A DNA stretch of 64,000 nt from Pseudohongiella sp. GTDB lineage: Bacteria; Pseudomonadota; Gammaproteobacteria; Pseudomonadales; Pseudohongiellaceae. A model generated the notes under the pieces. The model ran no database searches. It saw only the letters and a program-made list of their open reading frames with translations, and had not been told where the DNA came from. The DNA lies in contig JAUSCD010000019.1 of assembly GCA_030651695.1 (NCBI GenBank), positions 62,001 to 126,000 on the forward strand, in the 5' to 3' direction. The position numbers were made by a program, and so were the translations under genes. Positions 30,399 to 40,503 of this stretch are shown one piece after another (the stretch's first letter is position 1; the number at the start of each line of letters is the position of its first letter).

Positions 30399-31274
30399 TT
30401 ACTCCAGGCTGTCTTTCATTATTTGGTCAAGGTAGGTGCTGTTACGTGTCATTTCATAACGACGGAACTTGATTCGTGGATGCAGCTCACGCATGCGCGA
30501 GCTTAGCAGACCATGTGCTGAATGTAGCTGCGCGTCAGTGATAATGCCGTTAATGTCACAATCACGCGCCAGTTTGAGCAGGCGATCAAAGTTCACGATG
30601 AAGTTTTCGGTGTGCGTGGTGCGGATCTGGGTGCCGTAAAACAGTGGTAGCAACTCTTCCCCGCGTCCGGCCAGAATCAGAAACCGACGGGAAAAAATCT
30701 CAAAGTCCCCGGTTGCAAACTGATGCCACATTTCAGCAAATTCAGTCTCCGATATGGTGCCATCGCCCTGAGCACCTTTGCTGGATAACAGCAGCAAACC
30801 GGTAATACCACCAAGCTGGCGGCGGGTGTTGTCGGCAATTTTGAAAAACGTTTCCTGACGGGCGTTGCGTTCGTTAGCAGAGAGTGCCTCGGCCTGGCGG
30901 GACGACACGATGTTACTGTGATACAGCTCGCGGTTATTCTGCGCCAGAATTGTCTGCTGGATAAACAGCCCTATTACCAGCCAGAGAAAGGCCAGCGGTG
31001 CAAACGCGCCCTCCAGAAAATTACCCATCTGATCGATGGGCAACACAGTAAAATCCCGCCAGCCAACCGTGCCGGCTATGTACAGTGTCCCTGCCAGCAA
31101 CCAGAGCAAGGTAACAACCAACCCGAACTGTATCCGCCAGTCCTGCCGGTAAAAATCCTTCAGCTCAAGTTTTCGTGGCATGTACATATCGAGGTCATGA
31201 TCGCGGCTACTGATATGATCGTACTGCCGTGAAGTGCTTTGCTCTGATTTGCCTGTTTTTACTTTATTATCCAT
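30399..31274 (-). CDS. Membrane protein of unknown function, two TM segments
   Basis: A 291-residue protein with a hydrophilic N-terminus, two membrane segments (about 49-70 and 88-110) and a long cytoplasmic helical region with basic and aromatic residues (for example NERNARQETFFKIADNTRRQ). No motif is recognised. It shares an operon with the 2OG-Fe(II) oxygenase 6 bp downstream and diverges from xseB. The two-TM-plus-helical-tail layout suggests a signalling or defence-like accessory protein, but nothing proves this. Confidence 0.6.
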   Translation of the reverse strand: MDNKVKTGKSEQSTSRQYDHISSRDHDLDMYMPRKLELKDFYRQDWRIQFGLVVTLLWLLAGTLYIAGTVGWRDFTVLPIDQMGNFLEGAFAPLAFLWLVIGLFIQQTILAQNNRELYHSNIVSSRQAEALSANERNARQETFFKIADNTRRQLGGITGLLLLSSKGAQGDGTISETEFAEMWHQFATGDFEIFSRRFLILAGRGEELLPLFYGTQIRTTHTENFIVNFDRLLKLARDCDINGIITDAQLHSAHGLLSSRMRELHPRIKFRRYEMTRNSTYLDQIMKDSLE

Positions 31275-31425
31275 CTGCTACTCCGCAAGAGGCGCCAGCA
31301 TACTGCGCCGCTCCGAGGGTGGTCAACGACACACCGGTTATTGATACCGCGCTCTGCGATGGTTTGAATTGCCATGCCGCACCGAACAGCCGATAATTCA
31401 CGCCTGATTTCAGAGGTAACCGCGA

Positions 31426-31677
31426 ATGCCTGATAAAACACTTCCCGCCGCGTTTGAAGAGACGCTTGCCAGCCTTGAAAACCTGGTCTCCCGCATGGAA
31501 GACGGCCAAATGAGTCTGGAAGAAGCATTGTCTGCTTTTGAGACTGGTGTGCGGCTGACCCGTGAATGTCAGCAGGCATTGCAGGAAGCGGAATTACGGG
31601 TGCAAATGCTCAGTCGCCCGGATGGTGATCCGGAGCCATTTCCGACCGACAAAACCGGTTCCGCGAGCGGGGAGTAA
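31426..31677 (+). CDS. xseB: Exodeoxyribonuclease VII small subunit
   Basis: Subunit of ExoVII, which degrades single-stranded DNA. The 83-residue protein has the XseB core FEETLASLENLVSRMEDG and SLEEALSAFETGVRLTREC. It is followed 2 bp later by ispA and then dxs, the conserved gammaproteobacterial order xseB-ispA-dxs. Confidence 0.95.
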   Translation: MPDKTLPAAFEETLASLENLVSRMEDGQMSLEEALSAFETGVRLTRECQQALQEAELRVQMLSRPDGDPEPFPTDKTGSASGE

Positions 31678-31679
31678 GC

Positions 31680-32579
31680 ATGCCCTCTGCCATTCTGACG
31701 CTTGAGGACTTCCTCGGCAGCAGCCGTTTGCGCTCTGAATCACAGATGCAGCAAAGCCTGTCGGCGCTGCATGTCATGCCTGAGCGACTCGTTGAGGCTA
31801 TGCGCTACAGCACGCTGCTGGGCGGTAAACGCATCCGGCCGTGTCTGGTCTACGCCAGCGCCGCTGCGCTAGGCGCACCACAGGAGCAGGCAGATGCTGC
31901 CGCAACCGCGGTAGAGTTTATACATTGCTACTCCCTTATTCATGATGACCTGCCCGCGCTGGATAACGATGACCTGCGACGCGGCAAACCCACGCTGCAC
32001 CGCGCATTTGATGAAGCCACAGCCATTCTCGCCGGTGACGCTTTGCAAAGCCTGGCGTTTCAGCTGCTGGCAGAAGCATCCTGTGTACAGAGCGATATTC
32101 GTCTCAAAATGGTGACCTTGCTGGCTCGCGCCAGTGGCTGTGACGGCATGATTGCCGGACAAAGCATAGATATGGCGGCCGTTGGCAAACAGCTGACGCT
32201 GGCCGAGCTGGAAATCATGCATCAGCTGAAAACCGGCGCTTTGATCAGCGCGAGTGTCGAGCTGGGTGCACTCAGCGCCAACTGCCGGGACGAAAGCATT
32301 TTCAGCGCCCTGCGCGAATATGCCCGCTGCACCGGGCTCGCCTTTCAGGTGCAGGATGACATTCTGGACGTAGTGGGCGAAACCAGCGTGCTGGGCAAAA
32401 CCCAGGGCGCCGATATTGCACGTAACAAACCCACTTATGTCAGCCTTTTGGGGCTGGACGGGGCGCGCCGCAAAGCCCATGATCTGGTTGAACAGGCCGG
32501 AGCAGCCTTATCGCTGATTCCGTCAGATACCAGCATGCTGCGTGCAATCGCCCAATACATCACATCGCGGCAGCATTGA
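31680..32579 (+). CDS. ispA: Polyprenyl (farnesyl) diphosphate synthase
   Basis: Condenses IPP with DMAPP and GPP to make FPP. The 299-residue protein has both Asp-rich motifs: [12 protein letters not shown] at about 88-99 and [10 protein letters not shown] near 227. GGKRIRP is at 48-54. It is coupled tightly to xseB and lies 13 bp before dxs. Chain length (C15) is inferred from family and context. Confidence 0.95.
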   Translation: MPSAILTLEDFLGSSRLRSESQMQQSLSALHVMPERLVEAMRYSTLLGGKRIRPCLVYASAAALGAPQEQADAAATAVEFIHCYSLIHDDLPALDNDDLRRGKPTLHRAFDEATAILAGDALQSLAFQLLAEASCVQSDIRLKMVTLLARASGCDGMIAGQSIDMAAVGKQLTLAELEIMHQLKTGALISASVELGALSANCRDESIFSALREYARCTGLAFQVQDDILDVVGETSVLGKTQGADIARNKPTYVSLLGLDGARRKAHDLVEQAGAALSLIPSDTSMLRAIAQYITSRQH

Positions 32580-32592
32580 GGGAACGAACTAC

Positions 32593-34512
32593 ATGCTCAA
32601 TGAAATTCCACTGACCCGGCCAGAGACCCCCCTGCTGGATCAGATCAACAGTCCGGCAGACCTGCGCGCACTCGATCCCGCGGTGTTTACGGACCTTGCG
32701 CGCGAGCTGCGCAACTTCCTGCTTTATTCGGTAGGACAGACGGGTGGTCACTTCGGTGCAGGATTAGGCGTAGTTGAACTGACCATTGCACTGCATTACG
32801 TGTTCAACACCCCGGACGACAAACTGGTTTGGGACGTAGGCCACCAAACCTACCCACACAAAATACTGACTGGCAGACGCGAGCAGATGCTGACCATGCG
32901 TCAACCTGACGGTCTGGCGGCTTTCCCATGCAGAACAGAAAGTGAATACGACAGTTTTGGAGTGGGCCATTCCAGCACATCGATCAGCGCTGCCCTTGGC
33001 ATGATGGTGGCTGCGCGCCAGCAGCAAAAGGATCGCCATGTGGTCGCCATTATTGGTGATGGCGCCATGACAGCAGGCATGGCGTTCGAGGCACTGAATC
33101 ACGCCGGCGAGCTGGACGACAATGTCCTGGTCATCCTCAACGACAACAATATGTCCATCTCTCGCAATGTTGGCGGGTTATCGAGTTATTTTGCCCGTAT
33201 GTGGGCCAGCAAACCGTATAACTTCATTCGTTCCGGCAGCAAAAAAATGTTGTCTATTATTCCGCCGGCATTAAAAGCTGCGCACCGCGCCGAAGAATAC
33301 ATGAAGGGAATGGTGTCACCCGGCACCTTGTTTGAAGAAATCGGATTCAACTATATTGGCCTGGTAGACGGCCACGACATCAATCGCCTGATTGAAGTGC
33401 TTGCCAATATCCGCGAATTGCGTGGCCCGCAATTGCTGCATATCGTCACTCAGAAAGGTAAAGGTTATACCGCCTCTGAAAATGATCCGTTTGGCATGCA
33501 TGCGCTGACCAAAATAGAAGTGAAACCACGCAAACCTCAGCAGCTGAAACCCGACACACCCACCTACTCCAGAGTTTTTGGTGACTGGCTGTGTGATATG
33601 GCCACTCAGGATGACCGCCTGGTTGCGATCACGCCAGCCATGAGCGCCGGCTCAGGCATGGACGGTTTTGCGGAGCTGTTCCCGGAACGTTTTTATGATG
33701 TGGCCATCGCCGAACAACATGCGGTGACATTCGCGGCCGGCATGGCCTGCGATGGCGTCAAACCGGTTGTAGCCATATACTCCACATTCCTGCAGCGCGC
33801 TTATGATCAGTTGATTCACGATGTCGCCCTGCAAAATCTCGATGTGCTGTTTGCCATCGACCGTGCCGGCCTGGTGGGCGAAGATGGCCCCACACACGCC
33901 GGCAGTTTCGATCTCAGTTTCCTGCGCTGTATTCCAAATATGCTGATCATGGCGCCCAGCGACGAGAACGAGTGTCGCCAGATGTTGTACACCGGGCATC
34001 AGCACAACGGACCTGCAGCCGTGCGTTATCCACGTGGCAAAGGCCCGGGCGCCACAATTTCAAAAGAAATGCAGGCGCTGGAAATCGGCCGCGGAGTTTT
34101 GCTGAGAAAAGGCCACACTGTTGCCATTCTTGGTTTTGGCAGTCTGGTGCACACCGCTTTGGCAGCTGGCGAGGTGCTCGATGCAACCGTCGCAGATATG
34201 CGTTTTATCAAACCTCTGGATCACGCCCTGATTCAGCAGCTGGCCAGCCAGCACGAACTGCTGGTCACCATCGAAGAAAATACCGTCTCTGGCGGCGCCG
34301 GCTCGTCAGTTAACGAATGGCTACTGGAAAATGATTTCCGGATTTCCGTGCTCAATCTCGGTTTGCCTGACACTTTTATGGCCCACGGCCGGGTCGCTGA
34401 CATGCTCTCGAGTATCGGGCTGGACAAAGACGGTGTGGTCAAGTCCATCAGGACAAAATTATCACGCAGCAAACTCAGCACACGCGCCGGCAGCTTCCCG
34501 GCCGGCATCTAA
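32593..34512 (+). CDS. dxs: 1-deoxy-D-xylulose-5-phosphate synthase
   Basis: TPP-dependent first enzyme of the MEP pathway, making DXP from pyruvate and glyceraldehyde-3-phosphate. I start at the ATG at 32593 ([10 protein letters not shown]), giving 639 residues; the in-frame extension would overlap ispA. Motifs include [13 protein letters not shown], the TPP fold [26 protein letters not shown] and [15 protein letters not shown]. It works upstream of ispE and ispA in the same window. Confidence 0.97.
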   Translation: MLNEIPLTRPETPLLDQINSPADLRALDPAVFTDLARELRNFLLYSVGQTGGHFGAGLGVVELTIALHYVFNTPDDKLVWDVGHQTYPHKILTGRREQMLTMRQPDGLAAFPCRTESEYDSFGVGHSSTSISAALGMMVAARQQQKDRHVVAIIGDGAMTAGMAFEALNHAGELDDNVLVILNDNNMSISRNVGGLSSYFARMWASKPYNFIRSGSKKMLSIIPPALKAAHRAEEYMKGMVSPGTLFEEIGFNYIGLVDGHDINRLIEVLANIRELRGPQLLHIVTQKGKGYTASENDPFGMHALTKIEVKPRKPQQLKPDTPTYSRVFGDWLCDMATQDDRLVAITPAMSAGSGMDGFAELFPERFYDVAIAEQHAVTFAAGMACDGVKPVVAIYSTFLQRAYDQLIHDVALQNLDVLFAIDRAGLVGEDGPTHAGSFDLSFLRCIPNMLIMAPSDENECRQMLYTGHQHNGPAAVRYPRGKGPGATISKEMQALEIGRGVLLRKGHTVAILGFGSLVHTALAAGEVLDATVADMRFIKPLDHALIQQLASQHELLVTIEENTVSGGAGSSVNEWLLENDFRISVLNLGLPDTFMAHGRVADMLSSIGLDKDGVVKSIRTKLSRSKLSTRAGSFPAGI

Positions 34513-34529
34513 ACGTAAGAGACTCTCGC

Positions 34530-35138
34530 ATGGAAACTCCTGAACAGCGCAATGCACGTCACAAAAAAGCCATGCAGCGAAAAAAAGAACATGTTGACCA
34601 ACGTATCGCTGCCGCTGTGATCGACAAAGGACTGTTGCTGGTGCTCACCGGCAATGGCAAAGGTAAAAGCTCATCGGCGTTTGGCATGTTGGCGCGCAGT
34701 GTCGGCCACGGCCTGAGATGTGGTGTAGTGCAATTTATCAAGGGTCAGTGGGAATGTGGAGAGCATCTGTTGTTTGCGTCCCATCCGCTGGTTGAGTTTT
34801 ACGTGATGAACACAGGGTTCACGTGGGAGACTCAGGATCGCGATGCTGACATTGCGGCAGCAGAAAAAACCTGGGTGTATGCTGAAGCCTTGCTGAAAAA
34901 CCCGGATATCAAAGTTGTGGTGCTTGACGAACTGACTTACATGCTGACCTATGGCTACCTGAACCCTGATCGCGTGTTTGACGCATTGACCGGGCGCCCG
35001 TCGGATCAGCATGTGATTGTGACCGGCCGCAATGCAAATGATCGACTGATACAACTGGCTGACACTGTCAGCGAGATCAACGATATCAAACACGCATTTA
35101 ATGCCGGTATCCGGGTACAAAAAGGTATCGATTACTGA
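34530..35138 (+). CDS. cobO: Cob(I)yrinic acid a,c-diamide adenosyltransferase
   Basis: Transfers the adenosyl group of ATP to the cobalt of corrinoids (CobO/BtuR). The 202-residue protein has the P-loop variant LTGNGKGKSSSAFG and VVVLDELTYML, plus the basic N-terminus of the family. It lies 17 bp after dxs and 7 bp before btuF. With btuF it suggests corrinoid salvage; no synthesis genes are in the window. Confidence 0.95.
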   Translation: METPEQRNARHKKAMQRKKEHVDQRIAAAVIDKGLLLVLTGNGKGKSSSAFGMLARSVGHGLRCGVVQFIKGQWECGEHLLFASHPLVEFYVMNTGFTWETQDRDADIAAAEKTWVYAEALLKNPDIKVVVLDELTYMLTYGYLNPDRVFDALTGRPSDQHVIVTGRNANDRLIQLADTVSEINDIKHAFNAGIRVQKGIDY

Positions 35139-35145
35139 ACTGCTT

Positions 35146-36036
35146 ATGACACTTGAAACCATCTACAAACATTTGTTGTGTGTCTGCGTACTGACGTCAG
35201 CTTTTTCCGGCGTCACTATGGCTCAGAGCATTTCTGTCGTCGACGATGATGGCCACAGTGTCAGCCTTAAGCAGCCGGCCCAACGTATTATCAGCCTGGC
35301 ACCTTCCATGACAGAGCTGCTGTTCAGCCTCGGCGCTGGCGATCGAGTGGTCGGCGTGATGGATTTCAGCGACTACCCTCCCGAAGCACGTCAACGGCCT
35401 GTCGTCGGTCGATTTGACATGCTGGATATGGAAACCATCCTGGTGCTGCAACCTGATCTGATTGTGGCATGGCGCAGCGGCAATCCGCGCAATTCAATTC
35501 AGCGGCTGAAGGATCTTGGTTTTGCCGTTTACATTGCCGAACCTGACTCACTTGCCAGCATTGCGGGACATCTGTCCCGTCTGGGGGTGCTGACCGGGCA
35601 GACCGGAGAAGCAGAACTGCTGCAGCAGCATTTTGACACAGAGCTCGATACGCTACAGACAATTTACAGCGATCGCGCAGCTGTAAACGTCTTTTACCAA
35701 GTGTGGCATTCCCCGATCATCAGCGTCGGTGGCGGCGAGTTGATCAACGATATGATCAGACTGTGTGGCGGCCGCAATATATTTGCTGAGCTGCCGGTTG
35801 GCCCGAAAGTGAATCTGGAAGATGTGCTGGTGCGTGATCCCCAGATTATCATTGCCAGTGGCTCAAATGATGATACCCCCGAGTGGCTCAAGGACTGGCT
35901 GAAGTGGCCGCAGCTGCAGGCAGTAAAAAACCAGCACCTGTATTCAATTGCACCGGATCTGGTGCAGCGCCACAGCTTGAGAGCGCTGCAGGGTGCAGCA
36001 TCGATGTGTGAGCATATAGACCAGGTCCGCAATTGA
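35146..36036 (+). CDS. btuF: Cobalamin-binding periplasmic protein (BtuF-like)
   Basis: Substrate-binding protein of a B12 importer. I start at the ATG at 35146, which gives 296 residues and a proper signal peptide (HLLCVCVLTSAFSGVTMAQS). The mature protein has the helical-backbone binding-protein pattern: QRIISLAPSMTELLFSLGAGDRVVG (split over residues about 45-70), LQPDLIVAW and SVGGGELINDMI. It follows cobO by 7 bp. The btuCD permease genes are not in the window. Confidence 0.88.
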   Translation: MTLETIYKHLLCVCVLTSAFSGVTMAQSISVVDDDGHSVSLKQPAQRIISLAPSMTELLFSLGAGDRVVGVMDFSDYPPEARQRPVVGRFDMLDMETILVLQPDLIVAWRSGNPRNSIQRLKDLGFAVYIAEPDSLASIAGHLSRLGVLTGQTGEAELLQQHFDTELDTLQTIYSDRAAVNVFYQVWHSPIISVGGGELINDMIRLCGGRNIFAELPVGPKVNLEDVLVRDPQIIIASGSNDDTPEWLKDWLKWPQLQAVKNQHLYSIAPDLVQRHSLRALQGAASMCEHIDQVRN

Positions 36037-36069
36037 CAGAGTCGCCGCAAAAATAATAGCGGCACCAGC

Positions 36070-36660
36070 TCAGCGTTTGAACAGGTGCCCCATCTTGTTC
36101 ATCTTCACACTCAGATACTCTTCGTTGTGGCTGTTCAGACCCGTCTCGATTTGCACACGTTCTACAACCTCTATTCCCTGCGAGCGTAATGCTTCCACCT
36201 TAAGTGGATTATTGGTCATCAAACTCACACGGCTGACACCAAAGTGATCGAGAATCGGTTTGCAGACATCGTACTCGCGTCCGTCAGCAGCAAACCCCAG
36301 TTGCTCATTGGCTTCGACTGTATCCGCGCCCTGATCCTGCAATGAGTAGGCACGAATTTTGTTCAACAAGCCAATGCCGCGACCTTCCTGACGCAGATAC
36401 AGAATCATGCCACGCCCTTCGTCAGCAATTTTCTGCATGGCAAACTGAAGCTGAGGCCCGCAGTCGCAGCGCATGCTGAACAGCGCATCACCGGTCAGAC
36501 ATTCTGAGTGTACACGGCAAAGAACAGGCTCATCAGTGCTGATGTCACCCATACTGAGCACCACATGTTCCTTACCTGTAGCAGCGTCTTCAAAACCACT
36601 GATAACAAAATCACCCAGCTCAGTCGGAAGACTGGCTTTGGCAACAAACTTTACTCTCAC
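36070..36660 (-). CDS. ribA: GTP cyclohydrolase II
   Basis: Opens GTP to start riboflavin synthesis. I start at the GTG at 36658-36660 ([18 protein letters not shown]), preceded by AAGAGG; this gives 196 residues, as in E. coli RibA. The zinc cysteines lie in [17 protein letters not shown], and the catalytic segment [17 protein letters not shown] is intact. It complements the RibBA-like protein at 39316-40437, whose cyclohydrolase half lacks these cysteines. Confidence 0.96.
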   Translation of the reverse strand: MRVKFVAKASLPTELGDFVISGFEDAATGKEHVVLSMGDISTDEPVLCRVHSECLTGDALFSMRCDCGPQLQFAMQKIADEGRGMILYLRQEGRGIGLLNKIRAYSLQDQGADTVEANEQLGFAADGREYDVCKPILDHFGVSRVSLMTNNPLKVEALRSQGIEVVERVQIETGLNSHNEEYLSVKMNKMGHLFKR

Positions 36661-36750
36661 GTAGTGAACCTCTTGCGAAACCTTCAAGCAAACTGACTCA
36701 ATAAACCGGATGCCGCAGTGCCTTTGAACCAATGGCGCTGGAAGCCTGTA

Positions 36751-37227
36751 TCACAAAACAAAAGCGGCAATCACCTGCAAACATATCAGGGCCATCAGCC
36801 CCGCCAATACGTCGTCGAACATGATGCCAAATCCGCCGTGTACATGTTTATCGAACCAGCGAATAGGCCAGGGTTTAACAATGTCAAACAGCCTGAACAG
36901 CAAAAATCCCGACACCAGCCAGATCAGACCAGGTGGCGCCAGAAACATCGTCAGCCAGAAGCCAACAAACTCATCCCAGACAATACCTCCATGGTCGTGC
37001 ACGCCGATATCGCTGGCGGTTTTTCCACACAACCAGACACCAACCAGAAAGCTCAGCAATAAAAATATCAGATAGACCACGTTGCCCATATCCGGCAATA
37101 GCAGATACAACCCCACTGCGGCCAATGTGCCAAAGGTACCGGGCGCAACAGGCACTGCGCCGCTTCCCAGACCAAAGGCCAGAAAGTGCACTGGATTACG
37201 CCAGACCGATGAAGGCGTAGCCGCCAT
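36751..37227 (-). CDS. pgpA: Phosphatidylglycerophosphatase A
   Basis: Inner-membrane phosphatase that makes phosphatidylglycerol. The ATG at 37225-37227 lies behind a strong G-rich site and 4 bp after the thiL stop, giving 158 residues. The motif GSGAVPVAPGTFGTLAA is at about 19-35, with DEFVGFW and several hydrophobic segments (for example LIFLLLSFLVGVWLC). It sits in nusB-thiL-pgpA, a conserved order. Confidence 0.94.
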   Translation of the reverse strand: MAATPSSVWRNPVHFLAFGLGSGAVPVAPGTFGTLAAVGLYLLLPDMGNVVYLIFLLLSFLVGVWLCGKTASDIGVHDHGGIVWDEFVGFWLTMFLAPPGLIWLVSGFLLFRLFDIVKPWPIRWFDKHVHGGFGIMFDDVLAGLMALICLQVIAAFVL

Positions 37228-37231
37228 CTGA

Positions 37232-38260
37232 TTACCCCCCTTGAACAAAATGAGTGTATCCCTGCCAGTCCAGCGCTTTTATAGCCCCTTCAGCGTCGAC
37301 CAACTGAATTCCAGCCTGATCGATACCAACGCAATCAACAACGGTGCCAACACGGGTAAACCGGATACCCAATACAGCCATGGCAGCGCGCGCGTCCGTT
37401 TCTCTGGACGCTGGCACACAAACACATAACTCGTAATCATCACCACCACTGAGCGCCAGTTTGATCTGTTCCTGCTCTGGCACCATCGTTCTGAAAATAT
37501 CTGACAATGGCAATAACCGACTGTCGAGCACGGCACCCAGGCTATTGGTATCAGTCGAGCTGGCTCTTAAAATATGCCGCAGATCTGACGCCAGTCCGTC
37601 TGAAATATCCAGCATTGCAGATGCACAGTCACGCAGCGCAACGCCTGCATTAATTCGTGCATCGGGTTGATAAAACGCCTGATTCAAAACTTGTTCAGAA
37701 GGCCTGCTGAGTGCGCGTTGATTCAGACGCGTATCTGACATCAGCCACCACAACGCCGCCGCGGCATCACCAAGTTCACCTGTCACATAAATGGCGTCGC
37801 CGGATTTGGCGCCCGAACGTAGCAGAGCCTTGCCCGCAGGCACCAGCCCGTGCACCTGAATACACACAGACATGGGGCCGCGCGTGGTGTCACCCCCAAT
37901 CAAGGGACATTGGTAAGCATTCGCTACAACAGCCAGCCCCTGGCTGAATGCTTCCAGCCAGTTTTCGTCAGGCTCCGGCAGGCTGATGGAGAGCGTAAAA
38001 GCCAGTGGTTCAGCAGCCATTGCGGCAAGATCGCTGAGGTTGACCAGCAGACATCTTTGCGCAAGCAGAAATGGATCCGCATCGGCAGGAAAGTGCACAG
38101 ATTCGTTCAGGGTATCCATGGACACAACCAGCTGCTTGCCGGCAGGAATGGACAAAATTGCGGCGTCGTCACCCGGGCCCAGCAGCACTGACGCTTTTTT
38201 GAAGTTCAGTGCAGGCTGTGCAAAATAACGCCTGATCAGATTAAATTCGCCCTGTGCCAC
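37232..38260 (-). CDS. thiL: Thiamine-monophosphate kinase
   Basis: Phosphorylates thiamine phosphate to thiamine diphosphate. The 342-residue protein starts GEFNLIRRYF and has LGPGDDAAIL, VNLSDLAAMAAEP and GGDTTRGP, the Mg/ATP-binding segments of the PurM-like fold. The start overlaps nusB by 20 bp, which is plausible because the family N-terminus begins at this position. pgpA follows. Confidence 0.96.
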   Translation of the reverse strand: MAQGEFNLIRRYFAQPALNFKKASVLLGPGDDAAILSIPAGKQLVVSMDTLNESVHFPADADPFLLAQRCLLVNLSDLAAMAAEPLAFTLSISLPEPDENWLEAFSQGLAVVANAYQCPLIGGDTTRGPMSVCIQVHGLVPAGKALLRSGAKSGDAIYVTGELGDAAAALWWLMSDTRLNQRALSRPSEQVLNQAFYQPDARINAGVALRDCASAMLDISDGLASDLRHILRASSTDTNSLGAVLDSRLLPLSDIFRTMVPEQEQIKLALSGGDDYELCVCVPASRETDARAAMAVLGIRFTRVGTVVDCVGIDQAGIQLVDAEGAIKALDWQGYTHFVQGG

Positions 38261-38780
38261 GCTGCTCCAGCGCCCTCAAGTCTTTGGATGCCCGGTCCAG
38301 CACACCATTGATGTACTTGTGACTATCGGTTGCACCAAATACTTTTGCAAGCTCAACCGCTTCGTTTATGACAACCTTGAAAGGAATGTCAATTCTGTGC
38401 GCCAGCTCATACATTCCCAGACGCAGCAGTGACAGCTCGATTGGATCGAGCGCCGTCAATTCCCGGTCCAGCCATGGCGCCATCTGCTGATCCAGTGCAG
38501 GAGCATGAGCGACCACCTGAGGAAACACTTCCTTGAAGAAATCGCGGTCGATCTTGCCCTGATAATAAACCAGAAACTCAGCCAGAATTTCATTCACCGG
38601 CGCACGGGCCATTTCCCACTGATAAAGCGCCTGCAACAGCATACGCCGCGCCTTCTGGCGCTCACTCAGCTTTTTCTTTTTGCCTTCATCGTCTGTTTCC
38701 CTGTCCAGCGCCTTGCTGATTTTGTCAGCTGACTTTTTGTCGGACGAGGATTCTGATTTGGCACCGGTAAAATCAATCAC
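38241..38780 (-). CDS. nusB: Transcription antitermination factor NusB
   Basis: Binds boxA RNA with NusE during rRNA antitermination. The 179-residue protein has a charged N-terminal extension of about 40 residues (Ser/Lys/Asp-rich) before the NusB core RQKARRMLLQALYQWEMA; E. coli NusB is 139. The C-terminal FVNAV-like segment reads VVINEAVELAKVFG and the end KYINGVLDRASKDLR is typical. It follows ribH by 4 bp and overlaps thiL by 20 bp. Confidence 0.95.
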   Translation of the reverse strand: MIDFTGAKSESSSDKKSADKISKALDRETDDEGKKKKLSERQKARRMLLQALYQWEMARAPVNEILAEFLVYYQGKIDRDFFKEVFPQVVAHAPALDQQMAPWLDRELTALDPIELSLLRLGMYELAHRIDIPFKVVINEAVELAKVFGATDSHKYINGVLDRASKDLRALEQRGTGRI

Positions 38781-38784
38781 GCAG

Positions 38785-39261
38785 TTACGCTCCCAGCTTG
38801 TTGATCACGCTGACCATTTCCAGCGCACCCATGGCAGCTTCCGCGCCTTTGTTACCGGCTTTGGTGCCTGCGCGCTCAATAGCCTGCTCGATAGAGTCTA
38901 CCGTAAGCACGCCAAATGCTACCGGCACACCCGTGTCCAGACTGACGTGTGCCAGCCCTTTGACACATTCACCGGCTACATATTCAAAGTGCGGAGTGCC
39001 ACCACGAATGACTGCACCCAGTGCAATCACTGCGTCACAAGCATGTTTGGCCAGCACTCGCTTGGTCAGCACCGGCAACTCATAAGCGCCAGGTGCCATC
39101 ACAATGGTGATATTGCTTTCTGGTACGCCATGGCGTATCAGGGTGTCCAGCGCGCCATCAATCAGTTTTTCGACAATAAAACTGTTAAATCGTGATGCCA
39201 CAATAACAAAGCGACCATTACCGGAAACAAAATCCCCTTCAATTCTGCGAACTGCGCTCAT
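38785..39261 (-). CDS. ribH: 6,7-dimethyl-8-ribityllumazine synthase
   Basis: Penultimate enzyme of riboflavin synthesis. The 158-residue protein has [29 protein letters not shown] and [16 protein letters not shown], the last containing the catalytic His. It lies 54 bp after the RibBA-like gene and 4 bp before nusB. Confidence 0.97.
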   Translation of the reverse strand: MSAVRRIEGDFVSGNGRFVIVASRFNSFIVEKLIDGALDTLIRHGVPESNITIVMAPGAYELPVLTKRVLAKHACDAVIALGAVIRGGTPHFEYVAGECVKGLAHVSLDTGVPVAFGVLTVDSIEQAIERAGTKAGNKGAEAAMGALEMVSVINKLGA

Positions 39262-39315
39262 GCTGTTTTCCTCTGCCTCGATACTTTAATAACTTGAAAC
39301 GAAAACTGAAAATAA

Positions 39316-40437
39316 TCAGACCGGCACGTCGAACTGTACAAACTCGACAACTTCCAGGTCAAAACCCGTAACCGCATTAAACCTGGCCGGATAACTCAGC
39401 AGGCGCATTTTGCCTACTCCCAGCTCTCTCAGAATTTGTGAACCGGTGCCGATAGTGACGTCGCTGCCGGCATGACGATGGCGGCGCGGAATAGTTTTTC
39501 TGGCGCCCAGCACTCCGGCAATACTTTCGTTGATATCTTCATCATAATCATCGCCACTCAATAACACGGCAACACCTTTACCTTCTTTGGCAATACGCTC
39601 AAGCGCGCGGCTGAATGACCAACTGGTGCCACCGGGGACAATAACATTACAGACGTCACGCAACGTGCTGGAGATATGCACGCGCACAAGCGTCGGATCG
39701 TCTTTACTGATATCACCCAAGGTAAACGCGATATGTGTACCACCGGAAATGGTGTCTTCAAAAGCATGCAAATTGAATTCGCCATACTCGGTGGTCACCA
39801 CATTGCTGCTCTTTTTCACTACTGTATGCTCATTGGCAATACGGTAGTGAATCAGGTCCACAATGGTGCCGATCTTCAATCCGTGCTTCTCTGCAAACAA
39901 CTCCAGATCAGGGCGGCGCGCCATGGTGCCGTCTTCGTTCATGATCTCGACAATGGCGGCGGCCGGGGTGTAACCCGCAAGTCTTGCCAGATCACAACCG
40001 GCTTCGGTGTGACCGGCACGCCGAAGTACGCCACCAGGCTGTGCCATGATCGGGAAGATATGACCTGGCTGAACAATGTCTTCCGGCTTGGCATCACGCG
40101 CTACTGCAACCTGAATGGTGCGCGCACGGTCCGCCGCAGAAATCCCTGTTGTCACGCCGGTAGCCGCTTCAATAGACACTGTAAAATTGGTGTTGTAAGG
40201 CGTGTTGTTTTTGTTGACCATCAGGCCCAGTTCCAACTGTTCACAGCGCTGACGCGTGAGAGTCAGGCAGACCAGCCCGCGCGCATACTTGGCCATGAAG
40301 TTGACGTCTTCGGCACTTACACGCTCGGCAGCAATAATCAGATCGCCTTCGTTTTCACGATCCTCGTCATCCATCAGAATAACCATTTTGCCCTGACGGA
40401 TATCTTCTACCAGCTCTTCGATCGTATTCAGTTTCAT
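39316..40437 (-). CDS. ribBA: RibBA-type 3,4-dihydroxy-2-butanone-4-phosphate synthase with degenerate GCHII domain
   Basis: Makes the four-carbon precursor of lumazine. Residues 1 to about 205 are the DHBP synthase domain (DDEDRENEGDLIIAAE, MAQPGGVLRRAGHTEAGCDL). Residues about 210-370 resemble GTP cyclohydrolase II, but the zinc-cysteine block is replaced by HISSTLRDVCNVI and the catalytic loop is altered (VAVLLSGDDYDEDIN). That half is therefore probably inactive, consistent with the separate intact ribA at 36070. Confidence 0.94.
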   Translation of the reverse strand: MKLNTIEELVEDIRQGKMVILMDDEDRENEGDLIIAAERVSAEDVNFMAKYARGLVCLTLTRQRCEQLELGLMVNKNNTPYNTNFTVSIEAATGVTTGISAADRARTIQVAVARDAKPEDIVQPGHIFPIMAQPGGVLRRAGHTEAGCDLARLAGYTPAAAIVEIMNEDGTMARRPDLELFAEKHGLKIGTIVDLIHYRIANEHTVVKKSSNVVTTEYGEFNLHAFEDTISGGTHIAFTLGDISKDDPTLVRVHISSTLRDVCNVIVPGGTSWSFSRALERIAKEGKGVAVLLSGDDYDEDINESIAGVLGARKTIPRRHRHAGSDVTIGTGSQILRELGVGKMRLLSYPARFNAVTGFDLEVVEFVQFDVPV

Positions 40438-40503
40438 AACGCCTGCTTGTTGACTTGCTGCTATTTAAATAAGGTTTTAACGGTCAGTGGATCGGTGGCG
40501 CGA

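Noticed and set aside
34513-36036. Cobalamin riboswitch for cobO/btuF
   Set aside because: cobO follows dxs by 17 bp and btuF follows cobO by 7 bp, so there is no room for a riboswitch.
39262-40503. FMN riboswitch in the riboflavin cluster
   Set aside because: The gaps around ribBA and ribH are 54 and 66 bp, too short for an RFN element, and no conserved core is visible.
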